Positions 18,298-28,481 are shown, counted from the first letter of the stretch. The stretch is 64,000 bases of DNA from Vibrio marisflavi CECT 7928 (GCF_921294215.1 NZ_CAKLDM010000002.1:372001-436000); one strand, 5' to 3'. Program-made: numbers and translations. The notes: generated by a model from the sequence alone, not told the origin.

Positions 18298-19578
18298 TTA
18301 TAGCCATATCAGCTGGTTTGCACTACCAACCTTCAGTTGTTTAATTCCCAACTCTAATCTACCTAATACATCGTCCGGTGTATCGGCATCCTTAAAATTG
18401 TCGCTTAAGACCGATAGAGTGACTCTGATGTTCTGATCTCGAAATTTGAAAGGTAGAGAGCCAACTTTTTTCTGGATTCGTGTTGCCAGTTTCTTATTGT
18501 GTTCATTGTCTTGATTTAGGAAAAGAAGAATGAACTTATCCCCTGAGAATCTAGCAATAGTACCGTGGTTGTTTGCTTCTTTTTCGATGGTTTTGGCAAT
18601 GATCTTTAGCGCCTTATCGCCAGCAGAATTACCAAACTTCTCGTTAATAACGCTAAAATTATCCGGATCGAGTAGGGCAAGGCGAAGGTTGTCTTGTATC
18701 TTAATCCATCGGCCAAAGGCAGCCTCAAGCTTGTCCGTAAAAGCGTTTCGGTTATAGATCTTGGTGAGTGGATCAAGTAAGGCTTTGTGCTGTTGATCTT
18801 CATACCTTTTACGATAATCCTGAGCAGTATCAAGTAAAGCAGTCACCTGGCTGTTGCTTAGTTTTACTTGATCAAGCAAGGCGGCTTCGCGTTGTGATGC
18901 TTGCTCTAACTTTTTTGATAGGTCAGATAACTGAGCAAGCAGGGGAGAAATACTCTCACGTAATTCAGGTAAGCTATTAGTGTTAGCCACTTCCTCTTGA
19001 GTTGCTGCGACTAGTCCGCCTATTTCTTTGTGGATACCTTGTCGCTGATTGAGCTCTTCTTCAGTTTTCACTGAAGTGCTTTGATAGTTACCAAGTGTGC
19101 TGGCTAGAGATGTGTTGACTTGTTCTAAGAACTGAAGTGAAGTTTTTCGTTCCGCAATCGTACCGTCCACCACGAGTTGGAGTGTGTCGACTGTGTGATC
19201 AACAACTTGATGAGAGTCATTTTCAAGCGATAACTTTGTTTTGATGTCCGAAAGTTGATCGCCAATATCACCACTAAAATCCAGTTTATCTATTAGTAGC
19301 TGTAGTTCTTTGGACAACTGTTGAAATCGTTTCTTGTTATCTACGTGAAGTGTGTCGCTTGGTGCTGCTGTTGGGTTGGTAGAAAATATTTTAACGGCTT
19401 TGTCGTATAAGGTAACTAAATTGATTGATTGCTCTAAGTTGCGTGGCTGGTTTGCTGGAGAGTAGATAAGTATATCTTGTAAGTCTCTCCTAATTTTTGG
19501 AGGCAGCGAGGTCAGTCGTAATAACGTCTCACCACATTGTGTTATTTTCTCATCGAGAAGTGTTGATTTGATGTCCAT
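18298..19578 (-). CDS. GGDEF-domain protein with degenerate active site (CdgG-like)
   Basis: This 426-residue soluble protein has a long helical, coiled-coil-rich N-terminal region (about 1-255, for example LSDLSKKLEQASQREAALLD) and a C-terminal GGDEF fold beginning DPLTKIYNRNAFTDKLE. The diagnostic loop reads ARFSGDKFILLF (about residue 343), so GGDEF has become SGDKF: the first glycine and the metal-binding acidic residue are replaced. The upstream DPDNFSVINEKFGNSAGDKAL block is intact. Diguanylate cyclase activity is therefore unlikely, and no RxxD inhibitory site is visible in front of the loop. In V. cholerae a gene at this syntenic position (VC0900, CdgG) encodes a non-canonical GGDEF biofilm regulator, from memory. 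Confidence 0.85.
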   Translation of the reverse strand: MDIKSTLLDEKITQCGETLLRLTSLPPKIRRDLQDILIYSPANQPRNLEQSINLVTLYDKAVKIFSTNPTAAPSDTLHVDNKKRFQQLSKELQLLIDKLDFSGDIGDQLSDIKTKLSLENDSHQVVDHTVDTLQLVVDGTIAERKTSLQFLEQVNTSLASTLGNYQSTSVKTEEELNQRQGIHKEIGGLVAATQEEVANTNSLPELRESISPLLAQLSDLSKKLEQASQREAALLDQVKLSNSQVTALLDTAQDYRKRYEDQQHKALLDPLTKIYNRNAFTDKLEAAFGRWIKIQDNLRLALLDPDNFSVINEKFGNSAGDKALKIIAKTIEKEANNHGTIARFSGDKFILLFLNQDNEHNKKLATRIQKKVGSLPFKFRDQNIRVTLSVLSDNFKDADTPDDVLGRLELGIKQLKVGSANQLIWL

Positions 19579-19797
19579 TTATAGCCTTTTGTACGTCCAA
19601 TACGCGCTACATACAGAATCTCTATGACACTGTTTAATAGCCAACAATGTTTTTAGTATAGCTGACCGTTATTCAACAAAAATTTGAAAGAGTTTTTCCA
19701 ACATATTGAATTTCAATGAACCGACTAAAATCGATAACTAGAGTCTAAGGCAAAATAGGTTAATGTTTCATAGAGATAACGGACATAAACTCACTTT

Positions 19798-22077
19798 CTA
19801 GCTATCTTTTAATAATTTTTTGATGCTTTCCTCATTCTCGTAAGATGAGTGTACTTTTATCAAACCTTGGCCTATGGAATGCTTGCAAGCTTTACGGATA
19901 TCACCCGTCGCTAAACTTGCTGCTGGTGCATTTTCGATAGCTTTGAGATAAACCCACTGGCTAGAGTGCTCTTTCATGCTAAGCGTTCTTGCTGCGCTGG
20001 TGGACATTAGCAAAATGTCTAATAACTCTTTGTCGTTGATGGCTGTGTACGCTCTTGGTAGGAACGGGTAGTCTGCAATACCAACTCGAACAGTACGGTT
20101 TATTCTCAAGTCCTGCTCAAATTCGTTGATCCAACCTTGAACTTTATTAAATAGCTCTTCTGGTGTAGCTGGTTGCTCTCCAGTTGGCTCAATGTAGAGC
20201 AAGTTTGCATCTGAGAAGTGATAGATTCGTGCTGGTGATTTGACTCTTTCTTGCAAATACTCACCAAATTTATTTTCCAGCTTTAGACCTTCTATGTAAC
20301 CATGCTGCAGGTACATTGTGCGTAAAAATGGTATATCAATCATCACAAACCTGAGCCTATCGCTGAGTGGTTCGTGGATCAGTTCACCAATGTGCCACTT
20401 CTCGAAGTTCATGCTGCTTTGTTCCATTGATTCAGAAAGCTTAGCATTCAGCATTCTCAAGTTTTTTAGTCCAGAACGAGAGTGGGAAAATAGGTCTTCT
20501 TTGAGCTGTTTAATTTTGCGCTGCTGCTTTGAGACAATGTTCCCGCGCCAAATAATAATTATGGAGAAGCACACCGCGACGACGGCTAAAGAAACGGCTA
20601 TTTTTTTAAACCTTTGGTACTCATCATAGGTCGTCTCAAGAACGAGCTTTTGACTTACTAGATGTAGTGTTTGTTCGATAAATTGTTTTTGCTGCCTAAA
20701 GTCATCTTCACTGATTAGATTCAGTTTTTGCTGTTGCTGATTCTTGATTTGGTCATACTCTTTTAAATACTCCAACGCTTTTTTATATTGCTTTCCTTGC
20801 TCATAGCCTAGGTACAGCATGTCGTAAGCGTTTTCTTGAATAGTGATACGCTTACTTTTGTCGGCAAACTTTGCGTTGCTTAGTGCTTGATTCGCTTCTT
20901 TTATCACCACCGATGACTTGTTGTCGTTGTAGGCCAGTTCAGCTTTAAGAAGCGCCGCACGAGCATTGAGGTAAGGGTAGTTTGAATACTTAATTAGGCT
21001 TTCTGCATGCGTCAAATACCTTTTGGCTAACGATACGTCTTTTAGCTTCAAATATGTGGCGGCTAATGATAAGCGCACATCGGTGATTTGCTCGACGCTA
21101 TCTTGCATGTTCTCATGGTCTATTACGTTAAAGTAATGAACCAAAGCCAAATTATATTTACCCTCGGCGAAATAGATATCACCGAGTTGCTTTAAGATTG
21201 CAGGTAAAACAGGTGTTTCTTCGTAATTGTCATAAAAGTCAGCCGCTTGAGATAGGTGGTCGACAGCTTTGTCAAGGACGCCTCGCTGATAGAAAAGTTG
21301 ACCAAGCAGTTGGTTGATAACAGCGAGTTGAACACTGGAGTTGTTTTCAATGGCTAGCCAATATCCGGTTAACAAATCAGAAAGCGCACTGTTATAGAAG
21401 TTGTGACTTAACAAAAACTTACCAGTGGCAGTGTGATAATCGATCAGAGTTTTTTCAGACTTAGATTCCTCAGCGATCCCTTTCAGTTTGCTATACAGCA
21501 GCTTGGCGCGATCTATTTTATTTTCATAAGACGCGATCTCAGCCCCTAGCTTAATCAATTGATAGTGAATGACATTGGCTAGAGAGTCTTTTTTGCTTAT
21601 CGCTTTGTAAGCTTTTTCTATCCCTTTAATTTTTTCATTGGCTAGTTTTGAGTTGTGATTTCTTAACCAATATAACCTTGTGTCTTGGATTTGTACGAGT
21701 AGGCGTGAGTACGGCAGATCGTATTGCTTGGCTAAGTTTTCGGCCTTTACAAGTTGCTGGAATGCAACATTATAGTGATGCATGTTGAACTCAGCTTGAG
21801 CCAAGATTTGCAACGCATCAATGGTTCCGATCGGTGTCCGGACTGTAGCATCTGATTTATTGTGCGTGATAGGTGAGAAAGTACGATTCGATATGTTGGC
21901 TAAAGTGCGCTGGGAAATATAGTTATTGGCTAACTTTTTTGATTGTTTAGGCAAAAAGTTGAGAAGCCTATAGGCTTCTTCCAGCATGGGTGTGCCAGAA
22001 GTTGTTGCAGCGTAGGTGATATTGGGCACTGAAAAAGCCAAAAAGCAAAACAAAGATATCCAGCGAGTTTTTAGCAT
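19798..22077 (-). CDS. exported TPR protein with membrane helix and degenerate GGDEF-like cytoplasmic domain
   Basis: This 759-residue protein has a signal peptide (MLKTRWISLFCFLAFSVPNI), then a periplasmic all-helical region of TPR repeats (about 45-480; LAVINQLLGQLFYQRGVLDK and LPAILKQLGDIYFAEGKYNL are clear repeats). A transmembrane helix follows at about 490-512 (IAVSLAVVAVCFSIIIIW). The cytoplasmic C-terminus aligns by eye with a GGDEF fold: VMIDIPFLRTMYLQHGYIEG corresponds to the substrate block, but the signature loop is replaced by YHFSDANLLYIE. It is probably a sensor-like, catalytically dead relative of diguanylate cyclases. It is 219 bases upstream of the other degenerate GGDEF gene on the same strand. 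Confidence 0.75.
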   Translation of the reverse strand: MLKTRWISLFCFLAFSVPNITYAATTSGTPMLEEAYRLLNFLPKQSKKLANNYISQRTLANISNRTFSPITHNKSDATVRTPIGTIDALQILAQAEFNMHHYNVAFQQLVKAENLAKQYDLPYSRLLVQIQDTRLYWLRNHNSKLANEKIKGIEKAYKAISKKDSLANVIHYQLIKLGAEIASYENKIDRAKLLYSKLKGIAEESKSEKTLIDYHTATGKFLLSHNFYNSALSDLLTGYWLAIENNSSVQLAVINQLLGQLFYQRGVLDKAVDHLSQAADFYDNYEETPVLPAILKQLGDIYFAEGKYNLALVHYFNVIDHENMQDSVEQITDVRLSLAATYLKLKDVSLAKRYLTHAESLIKYSNYPYLNARAALLKAELAYNDNKSSVVIKEANQALSNAKFADKSKRITIQENAYDMLYLGYEQGKQYKKALEYLKEYDQIKNQQQQKLNLISEDDFRQQKQFIEQTLHLVSQKLVLETTYDEYQRFKKIAVSLAVVAVCFSIIIIWRGNIVSKQQRKIKQLKEDLFSHSRSGLKNLRMLNAKLSESMEQSSMNFEKWHIGELIHEPLSDRLRFVMIDIPFLRTMYLQHGYIEGLKLENKFGEYLQERVKSPARIYHFSDANLLYIEPTGEQPATPEELFNKVQGWINEFEQDLRINRTVRVGIADYPFLPRAYTAINDKELLDILLMSTSAARTLSMKEHSSQWVYLKAIENAPAASLATGDIRKACKHSIGQGLIKVHSSYENEESIKKLLKDS

Positions 22078-22611
22078 TTAATTTCTATTCCTATTGGCGT
22101 GCTATGCGTCTGCTCTTAGAAGAATCGATTTGATATGAAGCACGATATAGATTGATATCGAACTTCGTAAGTGAAGTATGACTTTCGATATACACATCTT
22201 GCCCTTCAAACAGTTAGCGGTGTTGCTTTTTGTTATAGCTACACATTTGATAAAGCGGGACTATTTGTACGTCAGTGTCGCGTTTAGCACAATGAGACAG
22301 ATCAGCTTTCATTTGCTGTATCACACTTTCCCAGTAACTAAACCTAGTAAGAGTATATACCGAAACAACTTGAAGAGGCAGGATTCACATTTGTGCCCGA
22401 TAACTCCATTCAAGGGGATGATTTGCGGTGGCAATATACCTTATTTATCGTTTGCCGAATCTAAGATCAGCTCGTTGTGGAACATTGTAGCCCTGTACAG
22501 TGAATTTACGGGGTCACAGCCTACGAGTTTTGTTTTAGAATATGGCAAATTTTACGAGATTCTACCCTATCTGTCATTGGGGTATCTAAGCCCATTTTTT
22601 TGGAGAATACT
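22078..22611. other. intergenic region between the TPR gene and syd
   Basis: A 156-residue plus-strand frame (22178-22648) exists, but its composition is not protein-like and it overlaps syd in another frame, so I treat the region as non-coding. It holds an inverted repeat GATATCGAA (22154-22162) and TTCGATATA (22183-22191) near the TPR gene start, which may be a regulatory hairpin or operator. It also holds the syd promoter; GGAG before 22612 is the syd ribosome site. Confidence 0.45.
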
Positions 22612-23157
22612 ATGGCGCAAAGTGCCACTGAAGCCCTTTTTGATGTGACGAAGCGATACGTTGAAAAGCACAAGATGATTCATGACTCATTACCTGCTAG
22701 TGAAGATCTCGCTGATATGCAGTCAGAGTGTGTTCAGGAAACAGCAGATGACCAAGTGCTTTGGTCGCCAGTTCAAAGGCAGCGTGTCGCAAGCTTTGAC
22801 AATGTTGAGAAGGGAATTGAGCTCGAGATACATGATGATATAAAAGCTTTTTATGGCTCACAGTACAGCGCTGATATCCCCGTTATGTGGCGTGGAGGCT
22901 CAGCAACGTTACTTCAAGTGTGGAATGATGATGACTTTGTGCGTTTACAAGAAAACATATTAGGGCACCTTGTTACCCAGCGAAGACTGAAGCTGAAGCC
23001 GACTGTATTTATCGCAACCACCAACAAAGATATGGAAGTGATCTCCATTTGCAACTTAACTGGGAATGTTATTTGGGAAACATTGGGTAGTAAGGAAAGA
23101 CAAGTCCTCGCAGTAGACTTAGTGACATTTTTAGAAGAGTTGGAGCCGGAAGTTTAG
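22612..23157 (+). CDS. syd: SecY-interacting protein Syd
   Basis: The start is the ATG at 22612 with GGAG upstream, giving 181 residues, exactly the E. coli Syd length. Diagnostic blocks are VMWRGGSATLLQVWNDDDFV, RLQENILGHLVTQRRLKLKP and TVFIATTNKDMEVISICNLT. Syd is a peripheral inner-membrane protein that binds SecY and can remove faulty SecY complexes. The stop is two bases before the zinc-ribbon gene, so the two form an operon. Confidence 0.93.
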   Translation: MAQSATEALFDVTKRYVEKHKMIHDSLPASEDLADMQSECVQETADDQVLWSPVQRQRVASFDNVEKGIELEIHDDIKAFYGSQYSADIPVMWRGGSATLLQVWNDDDFVRLQENILGHLVTQRRLKLKPTVFIATTNKDMEVISICNLTGNVIWETLGSKERQVLAVDLVTFLEELEPEV

Positions 23158-23159
23158 TT

Positions 23160-23936
23160 ATGTACGTTGCTGAAATTCAATTTGAGTGCTTTGACAATAC
23201 AACAGTGAGTGCGGTTGATAGAGCCATAAACTCACTAATGGATGCGCTTCGCTATAATGGACAAGTGTTAGGACGTGAGTTCCCAATAATTATGGGAGAA
23301 GGCGTATTTCATGTTCGAGCTGTGTGTCCTGAAGAAGACAGTCTTCATCCTAATTACTACTCTGACTTTGTTAAGAAGTGCGTCCGTGAATTGTCTAATG
23401 CATGTTTGTTGGCGCCTAAAGTTCGCGTACTCGGGCGAGATTTAAACTCTGAGCAGGCAGCCGATGAAGAGCCGCCAAGTTGGCAATTGCTTTATACCAC
23501 CTATGTTCATACTTGTTCACCACTGAGAAGTGGCGACACCTTGTTACCTATCCCTTTATATCGTAATCCACCGACACTAAACGGTGACCATAAAGCACTA
23601 GTGAAATGGCAAACAGAGTGGCAAGCGTGCGATGAGATTCAAATGGCTGGAGGTTGCCAAGCTGAACACGCCGCTCTGCATGAAATATGCGATACCAGTA
23701 GTGTGTTGTTTAAGCGTGGAATGGGCCTAAGAGGGCGAATAGAGCACCTAACTAAAATACCTACGTACTATTATCAGTATCGTGTTGGTGGTACAAGCTT
23801 TGCGGCCGAGCAAGCTCGTCGCTGCCCTAGCTGTGGAGGGGAGTGGCTGCAGGAGTCTCCTGTTTTAGATATTTTCCATTTTAAGTGTGATAAATGCAGA
23901 ATCGTCTCCAATATGTCTTGGGACCACATTAGCTAA
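23160..23936 (+). CDS. DUF2310 zinc-ribbon protein
   Basis: This 258-residue protein ends with a zinc ribbon: RCPSCGGEWLQ and FKCDKCRIVSNMSW supply the CxxC pairs (about residues 222-247). The body (MYVAEIQFECFDNTTVSAVD, then HTCSPLRSGDTLLPIPLY) fits the DUF2310 family of Zn-ribbon-containing, possibly nucleic-acid-binding proteins as I recall it. In E. coli syd neighbours queF, but none of the QueF catalytic motifs are present here, so it is not QueF. It is transcribed with syd and closed by a terminator. The function is unknown. Confidence 0.72.
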   Translation: MYVAEIQFECFDNTTVSAVDRAINSLMDALRYNGQVLGREFPIIMGEGVFHVRAVCPEEDSLHPNYYSDFVKKCVRELSNACLLAPKVRVLGRDLNSEQAADEEPPSWQLLYTTYVHTCSPLRSGDTLLPIPLYRNPPTLNGDHKALVKWQTEWQACDEIQMAGGCQAEHAALHEICDTSSVLFKRGMGLRGRIEHLTKIPTYYYQYRVGGTSFAAEQARRCPSCGGEWLQESPVLDIFHFKCDKCRIVSNMSWDHIS

Positions 23937-23959
23937 TATTCTCAAGCCCTGAATAGCAA

Positions 23960-23992
23960 AGAGCCAGTGAGGGTGACTCACTGGCTCTTTTT
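23960..23992. terminator. terminator between the zinc-ribbon gene and metQ
   Basis: GAGCCAGTGAG pairs with CTCACTGGCTC around GGTGA, flanked by AAA and TTTTT. It is suited to both convergent transcripts. Confidence 0.85.
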
Positions 23993-24011
23993 AGTTATAT
24001 GCTAGTTGTGA

Positions 24012-24818
24012 TTACCAACCTTTGACTACGCCGCCGTGGAAGATCTTCATTGCTGCGTTGTAAACAGTATCTGTTTGGTAAGCATCAACGAACTCTTTCA
24101 CTTTCTTAGAGTCAACGTTGTCTTGACGAGCAACAATCAGGTTCACATACGGAGAATCTTTGTCTTCAACAAAAATGCCGTCTTTTTGAGGTGTTAGGTT
24201 GATTGAGCTAGCAAAAGTTGTGTTGATAACTGCGATAGTCACATCATCAAGTGCTCGTGGAAGCTGAGCTGCATCGAGTTCAATGATTTTTAGATGTTTT
24301 GGATTGCTATCGATATCTTGAACTGTTGCATTTAGACCATTGCCAGTACTTAGTTTGATTAAACCTTCGTGCTGAAGAAGAAGCAATGAACGACCTAGGT
24401 TAGTCGGGTCATTTGGAATCGCAATTTGATCACCGTCTTTTAGTTGATCGAGCGATTTGATTTTCTTCGAGTAGCCTGCAATTGGGTAGACAAATGTTTT
24501 ACCCGCTACAGCTAGTTTATAGCCACGAGTACTAATTTGTTGGTCTAGGTAAGGCTTGTGCTGGAAAGCATTAACATCGATAGAGCCATCAGCAAGCGCA
24601 GCATTTGGTGTCACGTAATCGGTAAATGTAACCAGTTTTACGTCTAGTCCATATTTCTCTTTTGCTACTTTAGCTGCGACTTCAGCAACTTGCGCTTCCG
24701 CTCCAGCCATGACGCCAACTTTCAGTACATTGTCATCTTTTTTGTCGCCGCAGCCAGTCAAAATTAGCGCTGAAGCTACCGTCGCGACGGCAAGTAAACG
24801 TTTAAGGCCAAATTTCAT
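24012..24818 (-). CDS. metQ: D-/L-methionine ABC transporter substrate-binding lipoprotein
   Basis: This 268-residue lipoprotein has the lipobox ALILTGCGDKK (cysteine about residue 23), after which it is anchored to the outer face of the inner membrane. The NlpA family blocks VLKVGVMAGAEAQVAEVAAK, ALADGSIDVNAFQHKPYLDQ and AIPNDPTNLGRSLLLLQ are evident. It binds methionine for MetNI. It is the last gene of metNIQ. Regulation is expected through the MetJ operator upstream of metN. Confidence 0.95.
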   Translation of the reverse strand: MKFGLKRLLAVATVASALILTGCGDKKDDNVLKVGVMAGAEAQVAEVAAKVAKEKYGLDVKLVTFTDYVTPNAALADGSIDVNAFQHKPYLDQQISTRGYKLAVAGKTFVYPIAGYSKKIKSLDQLKDGDQIAIPNDPTNLGRSLLLLQHEGLIKLSTGNGLNATVQDIDSNPKHLKIIELDAAQLPRALDDVTIAVINTTFASSINLTPQKDGIFVEDKDSPYVNLIVARQDNVDSKKVKEFVDAYQTDTVYNAAMKIFHGGVVKGW

Positions 24819-24869
24819 TCCTGTCTCCTTGATTAACCTTTTAATTCTCTGTGGGCTGTAGCCCGAGGA

Positions 24870-25547
24870 TTATTTATGATCCACTCGGCGAACAATAGCG
24901 TCGCCAACAGATTGAACGATTTGAACAATAATTATCAGTAACACGATAGTGGCCGTCATTACAGCAACATCATATCGATAGAAACCATATCGGATAGCAA
25001 CGTCACCTAGACCACCACCACCAACTGTACCTGCCATTGCTGAGTAGCTCACTAGAGTTACAAGCGTGATGGTAATAGAGTTGATTATGGTTGGTAGAGC
25101 TTCTGGTAACAGTACTTTAGTGATGATTTGTATTGGTGTCGCGCCCATTGATTGAGCCGCTTCAACGAGTCCGGTTGGTACTTCAATTAATGCACCTTCA
25201 ATTAGTCGCGCAATAAAAGGAATAGCACCAATCGTCAGGGGGACAATCGCAGCAGATGTACCAATGAACGTACCAACTAATAGCTTAGTCACTGGGATAA
25301 TCGCAACCATCAAAACGATAAACGGAACAGAACGGCCAATATTGACAATCGCACCAAGCGTCTTGTTCAGTTTGGTATTTTCAATCAGTCCGCCTTTTTT
25401 AGTGATGTGCAGAATAACACCAAGAGGTGTTCCTACAACAAAGCCAACTAAGCCGGCGACACCCACCATGTACAAAGTTTGCAGTGTGGCATTGGTGATT
25501 AGGCCACCATTTTGGTTAAGCCAGTCCATCATAGAATTAAAGAACAT
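24870..25547 (-). CDS. metI: methionine ABC transporter permease
   Basis: This 225-residue inner-membrane permease has five predicted helices, including [20 protein letters not shown] and [16 protein letters not shown]. The ABC permease EAA loop is [20 protein letters not shown] (about 130-150). MetI forms the homodimeric channel with MetN. The start at 25547 lies inside the 3' end of metN (11-base overlap), indicating translational coupling. Confidence 0.95.
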   Translation of the reverse strand: MFFNSMMDWLNQNGGLITNATLQTLYMVGVAGLVGFVVGTPLGVILHITKKGGLIENTKLNKTLGAIVNIGRSVPFIVLMVAIIPVTKLLVGTFIGTSAAIVPLTIGAIPFIARLIEGALIEVPTGLVEAAQSMGATPIQIITKVLLPEALPTIINSITITLVTLVSYSAMAGTVGGGGLGDVAIRYGFYRYDVAVMTATIVLLIIIVQIVQSVGDAIVRRVDHK

Positions 25548-26571
25548 AACCTAATACCTCTACTTTTACATGGTGATCTCGAAGGAACTGAATTGCTGCA
25601 TCATCGTCTTTTTCATCACCGAACATCTCAGCGAGCATCATGCCGAACTTAACTCCGCCAGCATAATCGATATCTGAGCTTAAAATACTGATATCAATAT
25701 TGAATTTACGTGAAATTTGCGACATTAAAGGAGCTTTAACCGTTGACCCCGTAAACTCAAGTCTAAGTAATGGGTGGCTGCCTTCTACACGTGTGTCGTT
25801 CAATCGTTTTTCGAAATCCTCTGGGATGGTCAGATCCAAAGTAGAGCGAATGAATTTGTGTGCTAGGTCAGTTTTCGGGTGAGCAAAAATTTCACCAACG
25901 GTGCCTTTTTCTACCAAGCGACCATCACCAATGATTGCAACTTCATGGCAGATGCTTTTAACCACATCCATCTCATGGGTGATCAGCAAAATCGTTAGGT
26001 TCAACTTACGATTGATTTCTTTAAGCAGCTCTAAAATAGACTGAGTTGTTGCTGGATCAAGTGCGCTGGTGGCTTCGTCACAAAGCAGTACTTTTGGATC
26101 AGATGCAAGTGCGCGTGCAATCGCCACACGCTGCTTTTGCCCACCACTCAAGTTTGCAGGGTAGGCCTCTCTCTTGTCTGCTAAGCCAACGAGCTCTAAA
26201 AGTGCGACGACCTTCTTCTCTATTGAAGGCTTATCTACTTTGGCTAGTTCAAGTGGAAGAGCAACATTGCCAAATACGGTTCTAGAAGATAACAAGTTAA
26301 AATGTTGGAAAATCATGCCGATGTTTCGGCGAGCTTTACCGAGTTGAGATTGGTTGAGTGTTGTTAAATCCACACCATCAACAATGACAGAACCAGAAGT
26401 TGGTGCTTCGAGCATGTTTACACAGCGAATCAATGTGCTCTTGCCAGCACCAGATGACCCAATGACACCAAAAATGGTTCCTTGAGCAATATTGAGGTTA
26501 ATATCTTTCAGAGCAGGTATTTCTTTACTGCCTTGATAGAAAATTTTATTGACTTGATTTATCTCGATCAT
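25537..26571 (-). CDS. metN: methionine ABC transporter ATP-binding protein
   Basis: This 344-residue ATPase contains Walker [14 protein letters not shown] (about 38-50), signature [15 protein letters not shown], Walker [15 protein letters not shown] and the switch histidine in [12 protein letters not shown]. The C-terminal NIL/ACT-like domain (about 265-344, [20 protein letters not shown]) binds methionine and inhibits transport when the cell is replete. It is the first gene of the operon, and a MetJ operator lies about 95 bases upstream. Confidence 0.95.
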   Translation of the reverse strand: MIEINQVNKIFYQGSKEIPALKDINLNIAQGTIFGVIGSSGAGKSTLIRCVNMLEAPTSGSVIVDGVDLTTLNQSQLGKARRNIGMIFQHFNLLSSRTVFGNVALPLELAKVDKPSIEKKVVALLELVGLADKREAYPANLSGGQKQRVAIARALASDPKVLLCDEATSALDPATTQSILELLKEINRKLNLTILLITHEMDVVKSICHEVAIIGDGRLVEKGTVGEIFAHPKTDLAHKFIRSTLDLTIPEDFEKRLNDTRVEGSHPLLRLEFTGSTVKAPLMSQISRKFNIDISILSSDIDYAGGVKFGMMLAEMFGDEKDDDAAIQFLRDHHVKVEVLGYVL

Positions 26572-26665
26572 CTTGTCGCCTGTACAGCTTCCTAGATTTG
26601 AACTTGTCTCTTATTGAGTAGAAACGGATGCTATGAGTTTCGCTGATATAAGTCAATAGATATTT

Positions 26666-26681
26666 TTACGTCTAGACGTCT
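26666..26681 (-). promoter_or_regulatory. MetJ operator (tandem met boxes)
   Basis: TTACGTCT followed directly by AGACGTCT: the second 8-mer is a perfect met box and the first matches 6 of 8. It is in the metN upstream region, as expected for SAM-dependent MetJ repression of metNIQ. Confidence 0.8.
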
Positions 26682-26809
26682 AAATGGAAGTTTGGTGATA
26701 TTTTTGTCAGCAGATAGTGTGGATATAGGGCCTTAGGTTGTTTGAGTATAAGATAGAAAGCATGCCATAATTGCGTCCAGCAACGGGCCATAAACAAGAG
26801 AATGAAATT

Positions 26810-27370
26810 TTGCCAAAACCAGCAGTGTTTTTAGATCGTGACGGTGTGATAAATATTGATCATGGCTATGTCCATGATGAGCACGAATTTGAATTTATTG
26901 ACGGGGTATTTGAAGCTGCAAAGCAGTTTCAAGATATGGGATATTTGCTGGTTTTAGTCACCAACCAAGCTGGTATTGCTCGGGGATATTTTACTGAAGA
27001 GCGCTTTCTTTCTCTTACCCAGTGGATGGACTGGAACTTCATCGATAATGGCGTTGAGTTTGACGGTTTCTATTATTGTCCGCACCACCCGGAACATGGG
27101 CAAGGTAAATACAAGCAAGACTGCGATTGCAGAAAGCCAAAACCGGGCATGTTTTTGTCAGCTAAAGACTTTTTAAATATCGATATGGCAAATTCAGTTA
27201 TGGTCGGTGATAAAGCAGAAGATTTGATGGCAGCGGAAGGTGCTGGTGTTGGCACGAAAATATTAGTTCGCACCGGTAAGCCTGTGACTGAAAAAGGCCA
27301 ATCCATCGCGAATATTGTTTTAGACAGTATTAAAGATGTTCCTGAATATATTCGTGAGCTTAAAGCTTGA
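26810..27370 (+). CDS. gmhB: D-glycero-beta-D-manno-heptose 1,7-bisphosphate 7-phosphatase
   Basis: This HAD-superfamily phosphatase of ADP-heptose (LPS core) synthesis has the nucleophile motif [20 protein letters not shown], the threonine motif [12 protein letters not shown], the zinc-binding loop [10 protein letters not shown] plus [10 protein letters not shown], and [12 protein letters not shown]. The start is taken as TTG at 26810 ([11 protein letters not shown] next), with AAGAGA upstream, giving 186 residues as usual for the family. The frame also allows TTG at 26771 with 13 extra residues, so the exact start is uncertain. It is a single gene divergent from metN. Confidence 0.92.
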   Translation: MPKPAVFLDRDGVINIDHGYVHDEHEFEFIDGVFEAAKQFQDMGYLLVLVTNQAGIARGYFTEERFLSLTQWMDWNFIDNGVEFDGFYYCPHHPEHGQGKYKQDCDCRKPKPGMFLSAKDFLNIDMANSVMVGDKAEDLMAAEGAGVGTKILVRTGKPVTEKGQSIANIVLDSIKDVPEYIRELKA

Positions 27371-27533
27371 TAAATATCGAGTTTTATAGCCTCACAGACT
27401 AAAAATAATATTATGCTTTTTGTGTGACATCGTATAAAGATATTACAAAAAACCGCTAGGATTCTTTTTAGCGGTCACTAAACTTTTATTAAATGATGTA
27501 CTTCAGAATCTTGTAAAGTCACCCTCATAAACT

Positions 27534-28481
27534 ATGAACAAAAAACTCACTATTGTAGATATAGCAAAGCTTTCCGGAGTCGGGAAATCAACCGTTTCTA
27601 GAGTGTTAACGAATGACCCTAAAGTGAGGGTTGAAACCCGAGCAAGAGTCGAGCGAATTATAGCAAAGCATGGTTATGTGCCTTCCAAGTCAGCTCAATC
27701 TATGCGTGGCGGAAGCCAGAAAGTCATTGGCGTTATCATCTCAAGGCTCGATTCTGCTTCTGAGAATAAGGTAGTGAGCAGTATTTTGCGCGAGTTGTAC
27801 TCTCTTGGCTACGATGCTGTGATCATGGAGAGTCGATTTGATACCGATAAAACCAATGAGCACCTTGATGTACTTCAGAAGCGTAATGTCGATGGTGTTA
27901 TCGTCTTTGGTTTTACTGATATTGACATGAAAGTGTTGGCGCAGTGGCAAGAGCGTGCGATTGTGATTGCGATGGATACCGATCAAATATCCTCAATAAA
28001 CTATGATAATCATGGCGTTATTATTGGCGCATTAGATCATTTGACCGATCTCGGCGTTCAAAATATCTCTTATATCGGCGTTGATCGTAGCGATAAGACG
28101 ACAGGTGAAATACGTCTGCAAGCCTATTTGTCTTGGTGCGAAAAACTAGGTGTGACCCCAGTGTATAAAACAGGTGAACTAAGCTACGAAAGCGCCTATC
28201 AGCTAGTTGACTCTGTACTGGCGTCCAATACAGAAGCGATAGTTTGCGCCAGTGACTCTCTTGCTTTAGGTGTAATCAAAAGGCTGAACGAGTTGGGTCG
28301 TGAAGATATTGCGGTGACGGGTGTTGGTGGTAACGAGTTACTCTCTTTCTTATTTCCTAAGACATACAGTATCGATCCCGGGTACAGTTCGGCGGGCGAA
28401 AAGGCGGTTAAGGTACTCATATCTAACCTAAAGGCAAAATCAGAGCCTGTACACATAACACAGCTACCTGTCATGGACTAA
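27534..28481 (+). CDS. treR: trehalose operon repressor TreR (LacI family)
   Basis: This 315-residue LacI-type regulator has the N-terminal headpiece LTIVDIAKLSGVGKSTVSRV and the hinge VPSKSAQSMRGGSQKVIGVI. The effector domain (VVSSILRELYSLGYDAVIME; CASDSLALGVIKRL) ends with GYSSAGEKAVKVLISNL as in E. coli TreR, which senses trehalose 6-phosphate. It is directly upstream of treB-treC on the same strand, with a palindromic candidate operator between treR and treB. Confidence 0.9.
   Translation: MNKKLTIVDIAKLSGVGKSTVSRVLTNDPKVRVETRARVERIIAKHGYVPSKSAQSMRGGSQKVIGVIISRLDSASENKVVSSILRELYSLGYDAVIMESRFDTDKTNEHLDVLQKRNVDGVIVFGFTDIDMKVLAQWQERAIVIAMDTDQISSINYDNHGVIIGALDHLTDLGVQNISYIGVDRSDKTTGEIRLQAYLSWCEKLGVTPVYKTGELSYESAYQLVDSVLASNTEAIVCASDSLALGVIKRLNELGREDIAVTGVGGNELLSFLFPKTYSIDPGYSSAGEKAVKVLISNLKAKSEPVHITQLPVMD

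Noticed and set aside
22178..22648. 156-residue plus-strand frame before syd
   Set aside because: It has an unusual composition, no ribosome site and an overlap with syd in a different frame; it is considered non-coding.
23160..23936. QueF, expected next to syd by E. coli order
   Set aside because: It lacks the QueF catalytic cysteine and NADPH motifs and ends in a zinc ribbon instead.
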